Origin: JAFGCR01 sp964538225
GTDB lineage: Bacteria; Patescibacteriota; Gracilibacteria; UM-FILTER-43-11
NCBI GenBank assembly: GCA_964538225.1
Contig: CAZIDW010000059.1
Location: 1-8,231, forward strand
DNA length: 8,231 nucleotides
Reading direction: 5' to 3'
In this document: one piece after another, positions 1 to 5,932 of the stretch
How the letters are laid out: the number at the start of each line of letters is the position of its first letter
Numbering within the stretch: position 1 is the first letter of the stretch
The notes under the pieces: model-generated
What the model was told of the DNA's origin: nothing
Databases searched by the model: none
The model's input: only the letters and a program-made list of their open reading frames with translations
Made by a program: the position numbers and the translations under genes

Positions 1-88
1 GTAACTTGTCATTTGCCCCTTCGGGGCGTAACTAGTAACTTGATTGCTGTAAGTTACGAGTTACTAGTTACGAGTTACTAGTTACAAA
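1..88. repeat. Heptamer repeat element A with GC hairpin core
   Basis: The left edge is built from 7-base units. Read on the + strand, gtaactt (1-7) and gtcattt (8-14) are followed by a GC-rich palindrome gccccttcggggc (15-27), then gtaacta (28-34) and gtaactt (35-41). After a short spacer come five units in the opposite sense: aagttac (51-57), gagttac (58-64), tagttac (65-71), gagttac (72-78), tagttac (79-85). The two sets are reverse complements, so the region can fold into a long stem; gtaactt 35-41 pairs perfectly with aagttac 51-57. The element lies directly upstream of gdhA and may continue beyond the left edge. A closely similar layout is found at 5588-5718. The function is unknown. 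Confidence 0.85.
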
Positions 89-161
89 TTTTTTCACATG
101 TTTCTTGCGCATTCAAATAAACAGTACTACATTATTAATTGCCTTTTTAATCAAAAAAATT

Positions 162-1430
162 ATGAGCTTCTTTGACAACACCCTTAAAAATATAAACAAG
201 GCGGCCAAACTCATGAAGCTTGACCCGGAAACGCTCGGCACGCTTTCCCATCCCCAGAAAACACTGGTGGTCACCCTGCCGGTACGCATGGACAGCGGGG
301 AGATGAAATATTTTGAGGGGTACCGCGTCCAGCATTCGGAACTGCGCGGGCCGTTTAAAGGCGGATTCCGCTACCTGCCCGAAGTGAACCTGGATGAAAT
401 CAAAGCGCTGGCCACTGAAATGACGTTTAAATGCGCGGTGGTGGGCATCCCGTACGGAGGCGGCAAAGGCGGGGTGTGCTGTAATGCCAAAGAAATGAGC
501 GACGGGGAACTGGAGCGCCTCACCCGCAAATACGTAAAAGCGGTCTACCAGATCATCGGCCCCAACCACGATATCCCCGCGCCGGACATGTACACCAACG
601 CCCGGATGATGGCCTGGTTTATGGATGAGTACAGCCATCTGGTGAATGAGTACCAGCCCGGCGTGGTCACGGGGAAACCGATTGAAGTAGGCGGCTCTTT
701 GGGGCGCAACACCGCCACAGCCCAGGGCGGCGCTTATGTACTCGCGGAATACATGAAACAGAACAAGCTCGACCCCAACAAGACCAAAGTGATTGTGCAG
801 GGATACGGCAACGCCGGTTCCTTTGCCGCGGAGATCCTCCACAGCATGGGCTTTGTTATCGTGGGCGCGAGCGACAGCAAAGGCGGACTGTATAACGAAA
901 AGGGTATGGACCCGTTCTGCATCGCCAAATGCAAAAAAGAAAAGGGCTCTGTAACCGACTGCAAGGAGGGCAAAGTGGTCAAACCTCATGAGATTCTGGA
1001 AAAACCCTGCGACGTCCTGGTGCTTGCGGCCATGGAAAACCAGGTGACGGATGAAAACAAGGCCAAGGTCAAAGCCGACATCATCCTTGAGCTGGCCAAC
1101 GGTCCTACCACTGTGGAAGCAGACGAATACCTGGCCAAAAAGGGTGTGGTGATCATCCCGGACATCCTGGCCAACGCGGGCGGGGTGACTGTCTCTTATT
1201 TTGAATGGCTGCAAAACAAACAGGCTTATTACTGGCCGATCGAGGAGGTGGAAGCCAAGCTGAAACGCATCATGGTGGATTCACTGAACCGCACACTCAC
1301 ATTCCAGCAGAAGTATAAGTGCACCCTGCGTGAGGCCGCCTATATCTCCGCCTTTGACCGGCTCGATAAGGCGCTGAAACTGAGAGGAAGCGGAGCGCAT
1401 TTACGGTGTAAAGTTTATTTCGATAAATAA
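162..1430 (+). CDS. gdhA: Glutamate dehydrogenase (Glu/Leu/Phe/Val dehydrogenase family)
   Basis: This 422-residue protein should catalyse the reversible NAD(P)-linked conversion of glutamate to 2-oxoglutarate and ammonia in the cytoplasm. The N-terminal substrate domain shows the three family lysines: K66 in PFKGGFR, K90 in MTFKCAV and K102 in GGGKGG (residues 99-104). The presumed catalytic aspartate is D142 in GPNHDIPAPDM. The nucleotide-binding Rossmann domain carries GYGNAG at 214-219, and the C-terminal part has ILANAGGVTVSYFEW (335-349). Length matches the family (about 410-450). I chose the ATG at 162 because homologues begin close to this point; a TTG 19 codons upstream adds residues unlike the family. 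No Shine-Dalgarno sequence precedes it. The family normally ends shortly after the helix ending LRG (406-408); here 14 further residues rich in basic and aromatic side chains follow, possibly a recent read-through extension. NAD versus NADP preference is not certain. Confidence 0.96.
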   Translation: MSFFDNTLKNINKAAKLMKLDPETLGTLSHPQKTLVVTLPVRMDSGEMKYFEGYRVQHSELRGPFKGGFRYLPEVNLDEIKALATEMTFKCAVVGIPYGGGKGGVCCNAKEMSDGELERLTRKYVKAVYQIIGPNHDIPAPDMYTNARMMAWFMDEYSHLVNEYQPGVVTGKPIEVGGSLGRNTATAQGGAYVLAEYMKQNKLDPNKTKVIVQGYGNAGSFAAEILHSMGFVIVGASDSKGGLYNEKGMDPFCIAKCKKEKGSVTDCKEGKVVKPHEILEKPCDVLVLAAMENQVTDENKAKVKADIILELANGPTTVEADEYLAKKGVVIIPDILANAGGVTVSYFEWLQNKQAYYWPIEEVEAKLKRIMVDSLNRTLTFQQKYKCTLREAAYISAFDRLDKALKLRGSGAHLRCKVYFDK

Positions 1431-1433
1431 TTT

Positions 1434-1485
1434 CAGGACACAGAAAACAGGACACAGGAATCAGCTGAGTTCCAGCTGTGTCCTG
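1434..1485. repeat. Decamer repeat and inverted repeat between gdhA and yqeY
   Basis: The decamer caggacacag occurs twice in direct orientation (1434-1443 and 1448-1457), and its exact reverse complement ctgtgtcctg is at 1476-1485. The second copy and the inverted copy can form a 10-bp stem; the loop contains a smaller ggaa/ttcc pairing around the palindrome cagctg. No run of T follows the stem, so a classical intrinsic terminator is unlikely and transcription may continue into yqeY. It may be an RNA-stabilising or attenuating hairpin, or simply one of the repeat elements this genome seems to carry. Confidence 0.7.
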
Positions 1486-1518
1486 AATCCTGAGTTCTTA
1501 TAAATAATTCATTATAAA

Positions 1519-1965
1519 ATGACACTAAAAGAAACCATTATTCAGGATTTAACCGAGGCGATGAAAGCCAAAGACAAGCTGAAGCTGAGCACACTCCGCA
1601 TGCTGAAGGCAGACATTATGAACTATGAAGTCAGCGGCGCGGATAAAGAAGCCACGGACGAGGTGGTCATCAGCCTGATCAAAAAAGGCATCAAACAGCG
1701 TAAAGACAGCGCGGAAGGGTTTGAAAAAGGCGGAAACAAAGAGGCGGCACAGAAGGAGCTGGATGAGATTAAAATACTCGAGGCTTATATGCCTGAACAG
1801 ATGAGTGAAAATCAGGTCAAAGCGGCTGTACAGGAAGTAATCGATCAGGTAAAACCCGCCGGCCCGCAGGATTTCGGCAAAGTAATGGGGGCGGTGATGG
1901 GTAAACTCAAAGGCCAGGCCGACGGAGGGATGGTGAATAAAGTCGTGAAGGAGCTGATGGGATAA
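1519..1965 (+). CDS. yqeY: GatB/YqeY domain-containing protein
   Basis: This 148-residue, highly charged, helical protein matches the YqeY family over its whole length. Recognisable features are the N-terminal helix with DLTEAMKAKDKLKLSTLRML (10-29), the QRKDSAEGFEKGG segment (56-68), the ILEAYMPEQMS turn (85-95), and the C-terminal three-helix part ending in DFGKVMGAVMGKLKGQADGG (118-137). The C-terminal part resembles the tail domain of GatB, the tRNA-binding subunit of the Glu-tRNA/Asp-tRNA amidotransferase. The role of free-standing YqeY is not established; a tRNA- or amidotransferase-linked role is inferred from the family. It follows gdhA by 88 bp on the same strand and could be co-transcribed. 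The upstream bases before ATG are AT-rich, with no Shine-Dalgarno sequence. Confidence 0.93.
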   Translation: MTLKETIIQDLTEAMKAKDKLKLSTLRMLKADIMNYEVSGADKEATDEVVISLIKKGIKQRKDSAEGFEKGGNKEAAQKELDEIKILEAYMPEQMSENQVKAAVQEVIDQVKPAGPQDFGKVMGAVMGKLKGQADGGMVNKVVKELMG

Positions 1966-1978
1966 AAGCAAACAAATG

Positions 1979-2009
1979 TTGACAAGCTTGAAAAAATTGA
2001 TGCTATAAT
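1979..2009 (+). promoter_or_regulatory. Strong sigma70-like promoter reading into a hairpin
   Basis: A perfect -35 box TTGACA (1979-1984) and a perfect -10 box TATAAT (2004-2009) are separated by 19 bp. A TGn extension (2001-2003) precedes the -10 box. The predicted start is about A2016, which is also the first base of the hairpin at 2016-2073. No convincing open reading frame follows on the + strand, so the promoter would make either a very short structured RNA or nothing stable. The 19-bp spacing is slightly long; the extended -10 may compensate. Confidence 0.6.
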
Positions 2010-2015
2010 TATTTT

Positions 2016-2073
2016 AGAAAAATGGCCCAGCGATCGGAGTCTAATGCTCCACTTGATTGGGGGTTATTTTTCT
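2016..2073. terminator. Long hairpin: bidirectional terminator or small structured RNA
   Basis: Outer arms agaaaaat (2016-2023) and atttttct (2066-2073) are perfect complements. The stem continues with ggccc (2024-2028) against gggtt (2061-2065, two G-U pairs). After a small internal loop come cgatc (2031-2035) against gattg (2055-2059), then ggag (2036-2039) against ctcc (2047-2050) around a 7-base loop. The A tract on one side and T tract on the other make it readable as a terminator in both directions, fitting its place between yqeY (+) and the minus-strand remnant, whose stop codon (2074-2076) abuts it. The promoter just upstream also allows a ~58-nt RNA made entirely of this hairpin. It does not match SRP, 6S, tRNA or RNase P RNA features that I know. 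Confidence 0.65.
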
Positions 2074-2276
2074 CTATAGATCGTACTCAAATACTGACAT
2101 CAAAAATTTCTGCCTTCTCCTTAAATCCTCCTTAATCTGAATAAAAAAATATAGGTCACCAACCCGACCAACAAAACGATATAATTTTTCTTTTTTAATT
2201 CCATTTCTCTGTTCATAAATGGGCTTTCCTTTTGAATTTTCTATTAATTCAATTGCACACTCAAAAAATAGGACAT
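2074..2276 (-). pseudogene. Small frameshifted coding remnant, unknown family
   Basis: A 62-codon open segment ends at a TAG (2074-2076) and reads like genuine protein, with alternating hydrophobic and charged residues (for example LYRFVGRVGDLYFFIQIKED). It has no ATG, GTG or TTG in frame near its 5' end. An ATG at 2276-2274 opens MSYFL in another frame, and after the six-T run at 2263-2268 that frame reaches a stop within a few codons. Shifting back by one base at the run joins the two into a 67-residue protein. The junction reads T-TTT-TTG, a sequence that could support -1 slippage; a one-base deletion in the homopolymer, or an assembly error, is equally possible. The C-terminal strand pattern vaguely recalls RelE/colicin-E5-like small nucleases, but this is only an impression. 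Codon use is more AT-rich than in the neighbouring genes. Confidence 0.5.
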
Positions 2277-2277
2277 C

Positions 2278-2307
2278 TTTATATCATTTCTATCTGAATA
2301 ATGTCAA
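2278..2307 (-). promoter_or_regulatory. Sigma70-like promoter just downstream of carB
   Basis: On the minus strand a perfect TTGACA (2307-2302) and TATAAA (2283-2278) are separated by 18 bp, with a TGn extension before the -10 box. The -35 box begins only 6 bp past the carB stop codon. The predicted start near 2271 would drive the small remnant at 2074-2276, but it lies just inside the possible ATG at 2276-2274. So either the message starts slightly earlier than expected or translation begins elsewhere. The transcript would end at the hairpin 2016-2073. Confidence 0.5.
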
Positions 2308-2313
2308 CAAACC

Positions 2314-5300
2314 TCAATTCCTATACTCCCCCCAGCTTTTTATCTCCAGCTCCTCCGCCTTATACTTTTCAATGGAGCGGATGAGTGTTTTGACGAACTG
2401 GACATTGGTGAGCAGAGGGATGTTCTGGTCTATGGCCAGGCGGCGGATACGATAGCCGTCCGTCACTTCATCATGGGCGTATTTAGTGGGGATGACGATG
2501 GCCAGATCAATGGTTCCGTTTTTGACGTATCCGGAGATATTCGGGCTTTTTTTAGTGGAGACTTTGTGGAGCCGGGTAATTTTGATGCTGTTTTCTTTCA
2601 GGAAACGCGCTGTGCCTTCCGTGGCAAACAGGTTATAGCCCATTTCCGACAGCAGGCGGCAGGATTCCAGCATACTGACCTTGTCTTTCAGGCGGCCGAT
2701 GGAAAGCAGGACGTTCTTTTCGGGAATAGTATGCCCCACCGCCAGATATGCTTTTAAAAAAGCGGCTTCCATGTCGTTCCCGAAACACCCCACTTCCCCG
2801 GTACTGGCCATTTCGACGCCCAGCACAGGGTCGGCTCCTTTGAGCCGGGGAAAACTGAACTGCGGGAATTTAACACCCACGTAATCCAGATCGACCGTTT
2901 GGTAACGGACGTTTTTATCCACGTCGCCGACCATGGCTTTGGTGGCGATCTCGATAAAATTGTACTTTGTTACCTTAGAGACAAACGGGAACGACCGGCT
3001 GGCGCGCAGGTTGCATTCGATTACTTTAATATGGTTGTCTTTCGCCAGGAACTGGATGTTGAACGGGCCGGTGATCTTCAGGGATTCAGCAATCTCCTTG
3101 CCTATTTTTTTCACCCGGCGCAGGGTCTCTAAATACGTGCGCTGGGGCGGAAGGACGATGGTGGCATCCCCGCTGTGCACACCCGCGTCTTCCACGTGTT
3201 CGCTGATGGCGTAAATGAGCACTTTCCCTTTCGCGGCCACGGCATCCATCTCGATCTCCCGCGCGCCTACCATAAACTTGCTGATGACCACCGGCGCGTC
3301 CGTATTCACGCGAACGGCTTTGCCCAGAAAATCCTCCAGTTCTTCATGATTATGAGCCACGCGCATGGCCGCGCCCGACAGCACGTAACTGGGGCGGACG
3401 AGGACCGGGTAACCGACCTTGTCTGAAAATCTGAAGGCGTCCTCGACTTTGGTAAAGGCCTTCCATTCCGGCTGGTCCACGCCGAGTTTGTCCAGCAAAG
3501 CGGAGAACTTATCGCGCGATTCCGCCCGGTCGATGTCTTTCACGGACGTCCCCATAACTTTCACACCGGTTTCCGCCAGGCGAAGCGCCAGGTTATTGGG
3601 GATCTGACCGCCCATGGATACCACGGCGCCGTCCGGCTTTTCCTTGTCATGGATATCGAGCACCCGTTCGTGGCTGAGCTCATCAAAATAAAGCTTGTCG
3701 CATTCATCAAAGTCTGTACTCACGGTTTCCGGATTGTAATTGACCATAATGGATTCATATCCTTTTTTGTGCAGTGTCTTGACAGCATTCACACAGCACC
3801 AGTCAAATTCGACGGATGAACCGATGCAGTATGGACCGCTTCCTAAAACAATTGCTTTTCTTGATTTGTGATTTGAGATTTGTGATTTGAGATTTTTTTT
3901 CGAGTTTTGAGTTTCGAGTTTTAAGCTTCCGAAAGAAATATCATCTTTATTCCCCCAGTAGGTCATGTACAGGTAATTGGTCCTCGCGGGGAATTCGGCG
4001 GCCAGGGTATCGATCTGTTTTACGACAGGTATGACTCCAAGTTTCTTGCGGTATTCCCGCACGTTCATCTCATCCTCTTTAAATAAACGGGCGATCTGTT
4101 TGTCGGAAAAGCCGGCTTTTTTGGCTGTGCGCATCAGGTCTTCGGAAATGCCGGTAAGCGACTTAGCCCGTTTGACTTTTTTGGCGACCATGCGGATATT
4201 TTTTATCTTGGCAAGGAACCACGGGTCGATGCCGGTGAGTTTATATAATTTTTCAACGGAATACCCCTTGTCGATCGCCCGCGCCAGCGCAAACGGTCGG
4301 CGGGGAGTTGGGGTCTCGATCGCTTCTTTTAAATTCTTAAACTCAAACATATCCGGCTCCAGGCCGTAAGCGCCGATCTGGATCATACGGAGGCCTTTCT
4401 GGAGCACTTCTTCAAAATTCCGTCCCAGCGCCATCACCTCTCCCACGGATTTCATCTCGGAACTGATCTCGTCACTAACTTTGCGGAACTTATTCAGATC
4501 CCAGCGCGGGATTTTAAGCGCCACGTAATCCAGCGCCGGCTCAAAGCAGGCGGAGGTCTTTCGGGTCACGGTATTTTTGAGTTCCGGCAGTGCGTACCCC
4601 AGCCCCAACTTGGCCGCCACGTACGCCAGCGGGTAGCCGGTGGCTTTGGAGGCCAGCGCAGAAGATCGGGACAGGCGGGCATTGACCTCGATCACCCGGT
4701 AATCATCGGATTTCGGATCAAGCGCGTACTGGATATTGCATTCGCCCACGATCTTAAGATGCCGGATGGCCTTGAGCGCCAAGTTACGAAGTTTTTGGTA
4801 CTCGTGATTGGTAAGTGTCTGGCTGGGCGCGATAACGATGGATTCGCCGGTATGAATGCCCAGCGGATCGAAATTTTCCATATTACAGACCGTAATACAG
4901 TTGTCTTTACTATCGCGCACCACTTCGTATTCGATCTCCTTCCAGCCTTTCAGATATTCTTCAATCAATACCTGAGGAGAGGCGGCAAAAGCTTTTTTAA
5001 GGACGGTATTTAATTCATTCTGATTTTTGGCCACACCCGATCCCAGCCCGCCCAGCGCGAACGCCGCGCGGATCATGACCGGGAACCCGATTTTCCGGAC
5101 GGCTTTTTTGGCCTGCTCGGGGGTGGCGCAGGCCACGCTTTTGGGGGATTTGATGCCGATTTCATCCAGCGCGTCTTTAAACAGCTGACGGTCTTCAGTG
5201 AGCTGGATCGACTTTACAGGCGTACCCAGCACACGGACCTTGTGCTTTTTTAACACCCCGGACGTCCGCAGAGCCACCCCGCAGTTCAGCGCGGTCTGGC

Positions 5301-5574
5301 CCCCAAAACTCAATGCGATAGCATCGGGCTTTTCTTTTTCAATCACCTGCTCCACAAAATAAGGAGTGACAGGGAGAAAATAGATTTTATCCGCCAGCCC
5401 CTTAGAGGTTTGGTTGGTGGCGATGTTGGGATTGATGAGAATAACCTTTATTTTTTCTTCCTTAAATGCCTTAATCGCCTGAGAACCTGAATAATCAAAC
5501 TCACCCGCCTCGCCTATTTTCAAGGCACCGGAACCTAATAATAATATTTTTTTGAAAAGGGACTTTTTTTTCAT
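2314..5574 (-). CDS. carB: Carbamoyl phosphate synthetase large subunit
   Basis: This 1086-residue protein makes carbamoyl phosphate from bicarbonate, ammonia (delivered by the glutaminase subunit CarA) and two ATP, for pyrimidine and arginine synthesis. The carboxyphosphate half (1-~400) carries EFDYSGSQA (25-33), R129, R169 and EVNARLSRSSALASKATG (296-313). A helical oligomerisation region follows (~400-550). The carbamoyl-phosphate half (~573-953) has SSVEFDWC and an ECNLRASRSFPFVSK motif, and an MGS-like allosteric domain fills 954-1086. Motifs such as GGQIPNNLA, FDECDKLYF and a C-terminus IKSWGEYRN place it with the Bacteroidota/eukaryotic CPS type, from my memory of those proteins. A 21-residue insert (551-571), encoded by heptamer repeats, lies in the linker between the halves. 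I chose ATG 5574; a TTG two codons upstream is the alternative. No Shine-Dalgarno sequence lies at normal distance. carA is not adjacent. Confidence 0.97.
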   Translation of the reverse strand: MKKKSLFKKILLLGSGALKIGEAGEFDYSGSQAIKAFKEEKIKVILINPNIATNQTSKGLADKIYFLPVTPYFVEQVIEKEKPDAIALSFGGQTALNCGVALRTSGVLKKHKVRVLGTPVKSIQLTEDRQLFKDALDEIGIKSPKSVACATPEQAKKAVRKIGFPVMIRAAFALGGLGSGVAKNQNELNTVLKKAFAASPQVLIEEYLKGWKEIEYEVVRDSKDNCITVCNMENFDPLGIHTGESIVIAPSQTLTNHEYQKLRNLALKAIRHLKIVGECNIQYALDPKSDDYRVIEVNARLSRSSALASKATGYPLAYVAAKLGLGYALPELKNTVTRKTSACFEPALDYVALKIPRWDLNKFRKVSDEISSEMKSVGEVMALGRNFEEVLQKGLRMIQIGAYGLEPDMFEFKNLKEAIETPTPRRPFALARAIDKGYSVEKLYKLTGIDPWFLAKIKNIRMVAKKVKRAKSLTGISEDLMRTAKKAGFSDKQIARLFKEDEMNVREYRKKLGVIPVVKQIDTLAAEFPARTNYLYMTYWGNKDDISFGSLKLETQNSKKNLKSQISNHKSRKAIVLGSGPYCIGSSVEFDWCCVNAVKTLHKKGYESIMVNYNPETVSTDFDECDKLYFDELSHERVLDIHDKEKPDGAVVSMGGQIPNNLALRLAETGVKVMGTSVKDIDRAESRDKFSALLDKLGVDQPEWKAFTKVEDAFRFSDKVGYPVLVRPSYVLSGAAMRVAHNHEELEDFLGKAVRVNTDAPVVISKFMVGAREIEMDAVAAKGKVLIYAISEHVEDAGVHSGDATIVLPPQRTYLETLRRVKKIGKEIAESLKITGPFNIQFLAKDNHIKVIECNLRASRSFPFVSKVTKYNFIEIATKAMVGDVDKNVRYQTVDLDYVGVKFPQFSFPRLKGADPVLGVEMASTGEVGCFGNDMEAAFLKAYLAVGHTIPEKNVLLSIGRLKDKVSMLESCRLLSEMGYNLFATEGTARFLKENSIKITRLHKVSTKKSPNISGYVKNGTIDLAIVIPTKYAHDEVTDGYRIRRLAIDQNIPLLTNVQFVKTLIRSIEKYKAEELEIKSWGEYRN
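3861..3923 (-). repeat. 63-bp heptamer array inserted in frame within carB
   Basis: In the carB sense the segment reads as nine consecutive 7-base units: taaaact, cgaaact, caaaact, cgaaaaa, aaatctc, aaatcac, aaatctc, aaatcac, aaatcaa. Two related unit families are fused at an A tract. Within it the 14-mer gatttgtgatttga (+ strand) occurs as two exact tandem copies, 3863-3876 and 3877-3890. Nine units give 63 bases, so the reading frame is kept. The encoded 21 residues (551-571) are polar and basic (KLETQNSKKNLKSQ...) and have no counterpart in the CarB sequences I know. Confidence 0.85.
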
Positions 5575-5587
5575 GAACAATCGGGTT

Positions 5588-5718
5588 TTAATTTGTAATT
5601 TGCTCCCCTGCGTTAAACGCAGACTCGCGTAACTTGTAACTGGTAATTTTTTTATTGTTTATAATTTATAAAATTAAAGTTACCAGTTACAAGTTACAAA
5701 TTACTAATTACAAGTTTA
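5588..5718. repeat. Heptamer repeat element B with perfect 18-bp inverted repeat
   Basis: Units ttaattt (5588-5594) and gtaattt (5595-5601) lead into a GC-rich core that contains the palindrome ctgcgttaaacgcag (5608-5622). Then come gtaactt (5629-5635), gtaactg (5636-5642) and gtaattt (5643-5649). After an AT-rich loop, six units in the opposite sense follow: aagttac, cagttac, aagttac, aaattac, taattac, aagttta (5677-5718). Bases 5629-5646 and 5680-5697 are perfect 18-bp reverse complements with a 33-base loop. The order of parts (two heptamers, GC core starting GC(T)CCCC, more heptamers, then inverted heptamers) is the same as in element A at the left edge. It sits in the carB 5' region. Confidence 0.85.
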
Positions 5719-5879
5719 AAAACAGCTCCTCTCTGCCGCTGCAGAATAGAGAAACCGCCTTAAGTAAATCAGTGTGTTTAATCATTTTCCAAACCAGTTT
5801 AATTTATTTTATTTCAATTTTCAATCATTTTACGGTATCGCCCGTTCTCCGTAATATAAACTGGTATGTACTATTTTGA

Positions 5880-5910
5880 TTGTTAAAAATTATCTTATTC
5901 GGTATATACT
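5880..5910 (+). promoter_or_regulatory. Probable promoter of the YrdC/Sua5 gene
   Basis: A -35-like TTGTTA (5880-5885) is followed either by TATATA (5903-5908) at 17 bp or by TATACT (5905-5910) at 19 bp. The predicted start lies about 15-20 bases upstream of the ATG at 5933, giving a very short leader with no Shine-Dalgarno sequence. The match to the consensus is moderate. Confidence 0.4.
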
Positions 5911-5932
5911 ACGAAAGATAAATCTTGTTATT

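Larger units (their letters stand above)
5575..5932. other. Divergent spacer between carB and the YrdC/Sua5 gene
   Basis: This 358-base spacer holds repeat element B (5588-5718), then AT-rich DNA with no convincing gene. A nested pair of inverted repeats lies in its right half: ccagttta/taaactgg (5794-5801 and 5857-5864) enclosing ttacgg/ccgtaa (5830-5835 and 5849-5854). The 9-mer aatcatttt occurs at 5780-5788 and again at 5823-5831. A possible minus-strand promoter for carB (TTGTAA, 16 bp, TATAAA) overlaps the right arm and loop of element B, so the repeat may be part of carB control; this is weak. I see no tRNA or other known RNA here. Confidence 0.5.

Noticed and set aside
1..88. CRISPR array reading of the heptamer repeats
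   Set aside because: Units are only 7 bases and contiguous, with no spacers of 25-40 bases between identical repeats, and no cas gene is present.
147..1214. A 355-codon open frame on the minus strand across gdhA
   Set aside because: It is fully antisense to a clear glutamate dehydrogenase. Long antisense frames over gdh genes are a known artefact of codon bias and have even been named 'NAD-specific glutamate dehydrogenase' in databases. The translation shows no domain.
2024..2065. tRNA-like or SRP-like RNA in the hairpin
   Set aside because: The 7-base loop lacks the U33 expected in an anticodon loop, there are no D or T arms and no CCA-side acceptor stem, and the GGAAG/AGCA apical motif of SRP RNA is missing.
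2022..2135. Short + strand open frame starting with ATG inside the hairpin (about 37 codons)
   Set aside because: Most of it mirrors the minus-strand remnant, it has almost no leader after the predicted start, and its composition is not protein-like beyond the hairpin.
2681..5013. Several + strand open frames of 60-130 codons opposite carB
   Set aside because: They are antisense shadows of a highly conserved gene with no domain, leader or neighbour support.
5575..5580. TTG start two codons upstream of the carB ATG
   Set aside because: The ATG at 5574 is in frame, starts a lysine-rich N-terminus typical of CarB, and no ribosome binding site favours the TTG.
5876..5932. TTG start adding 19 residues to the YrdC/Sua5 protein
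   Set aside because: The added segment overlaps the predicted promoter and does not resemble the family; the ATG at 5933 gives the usual N-terminus.
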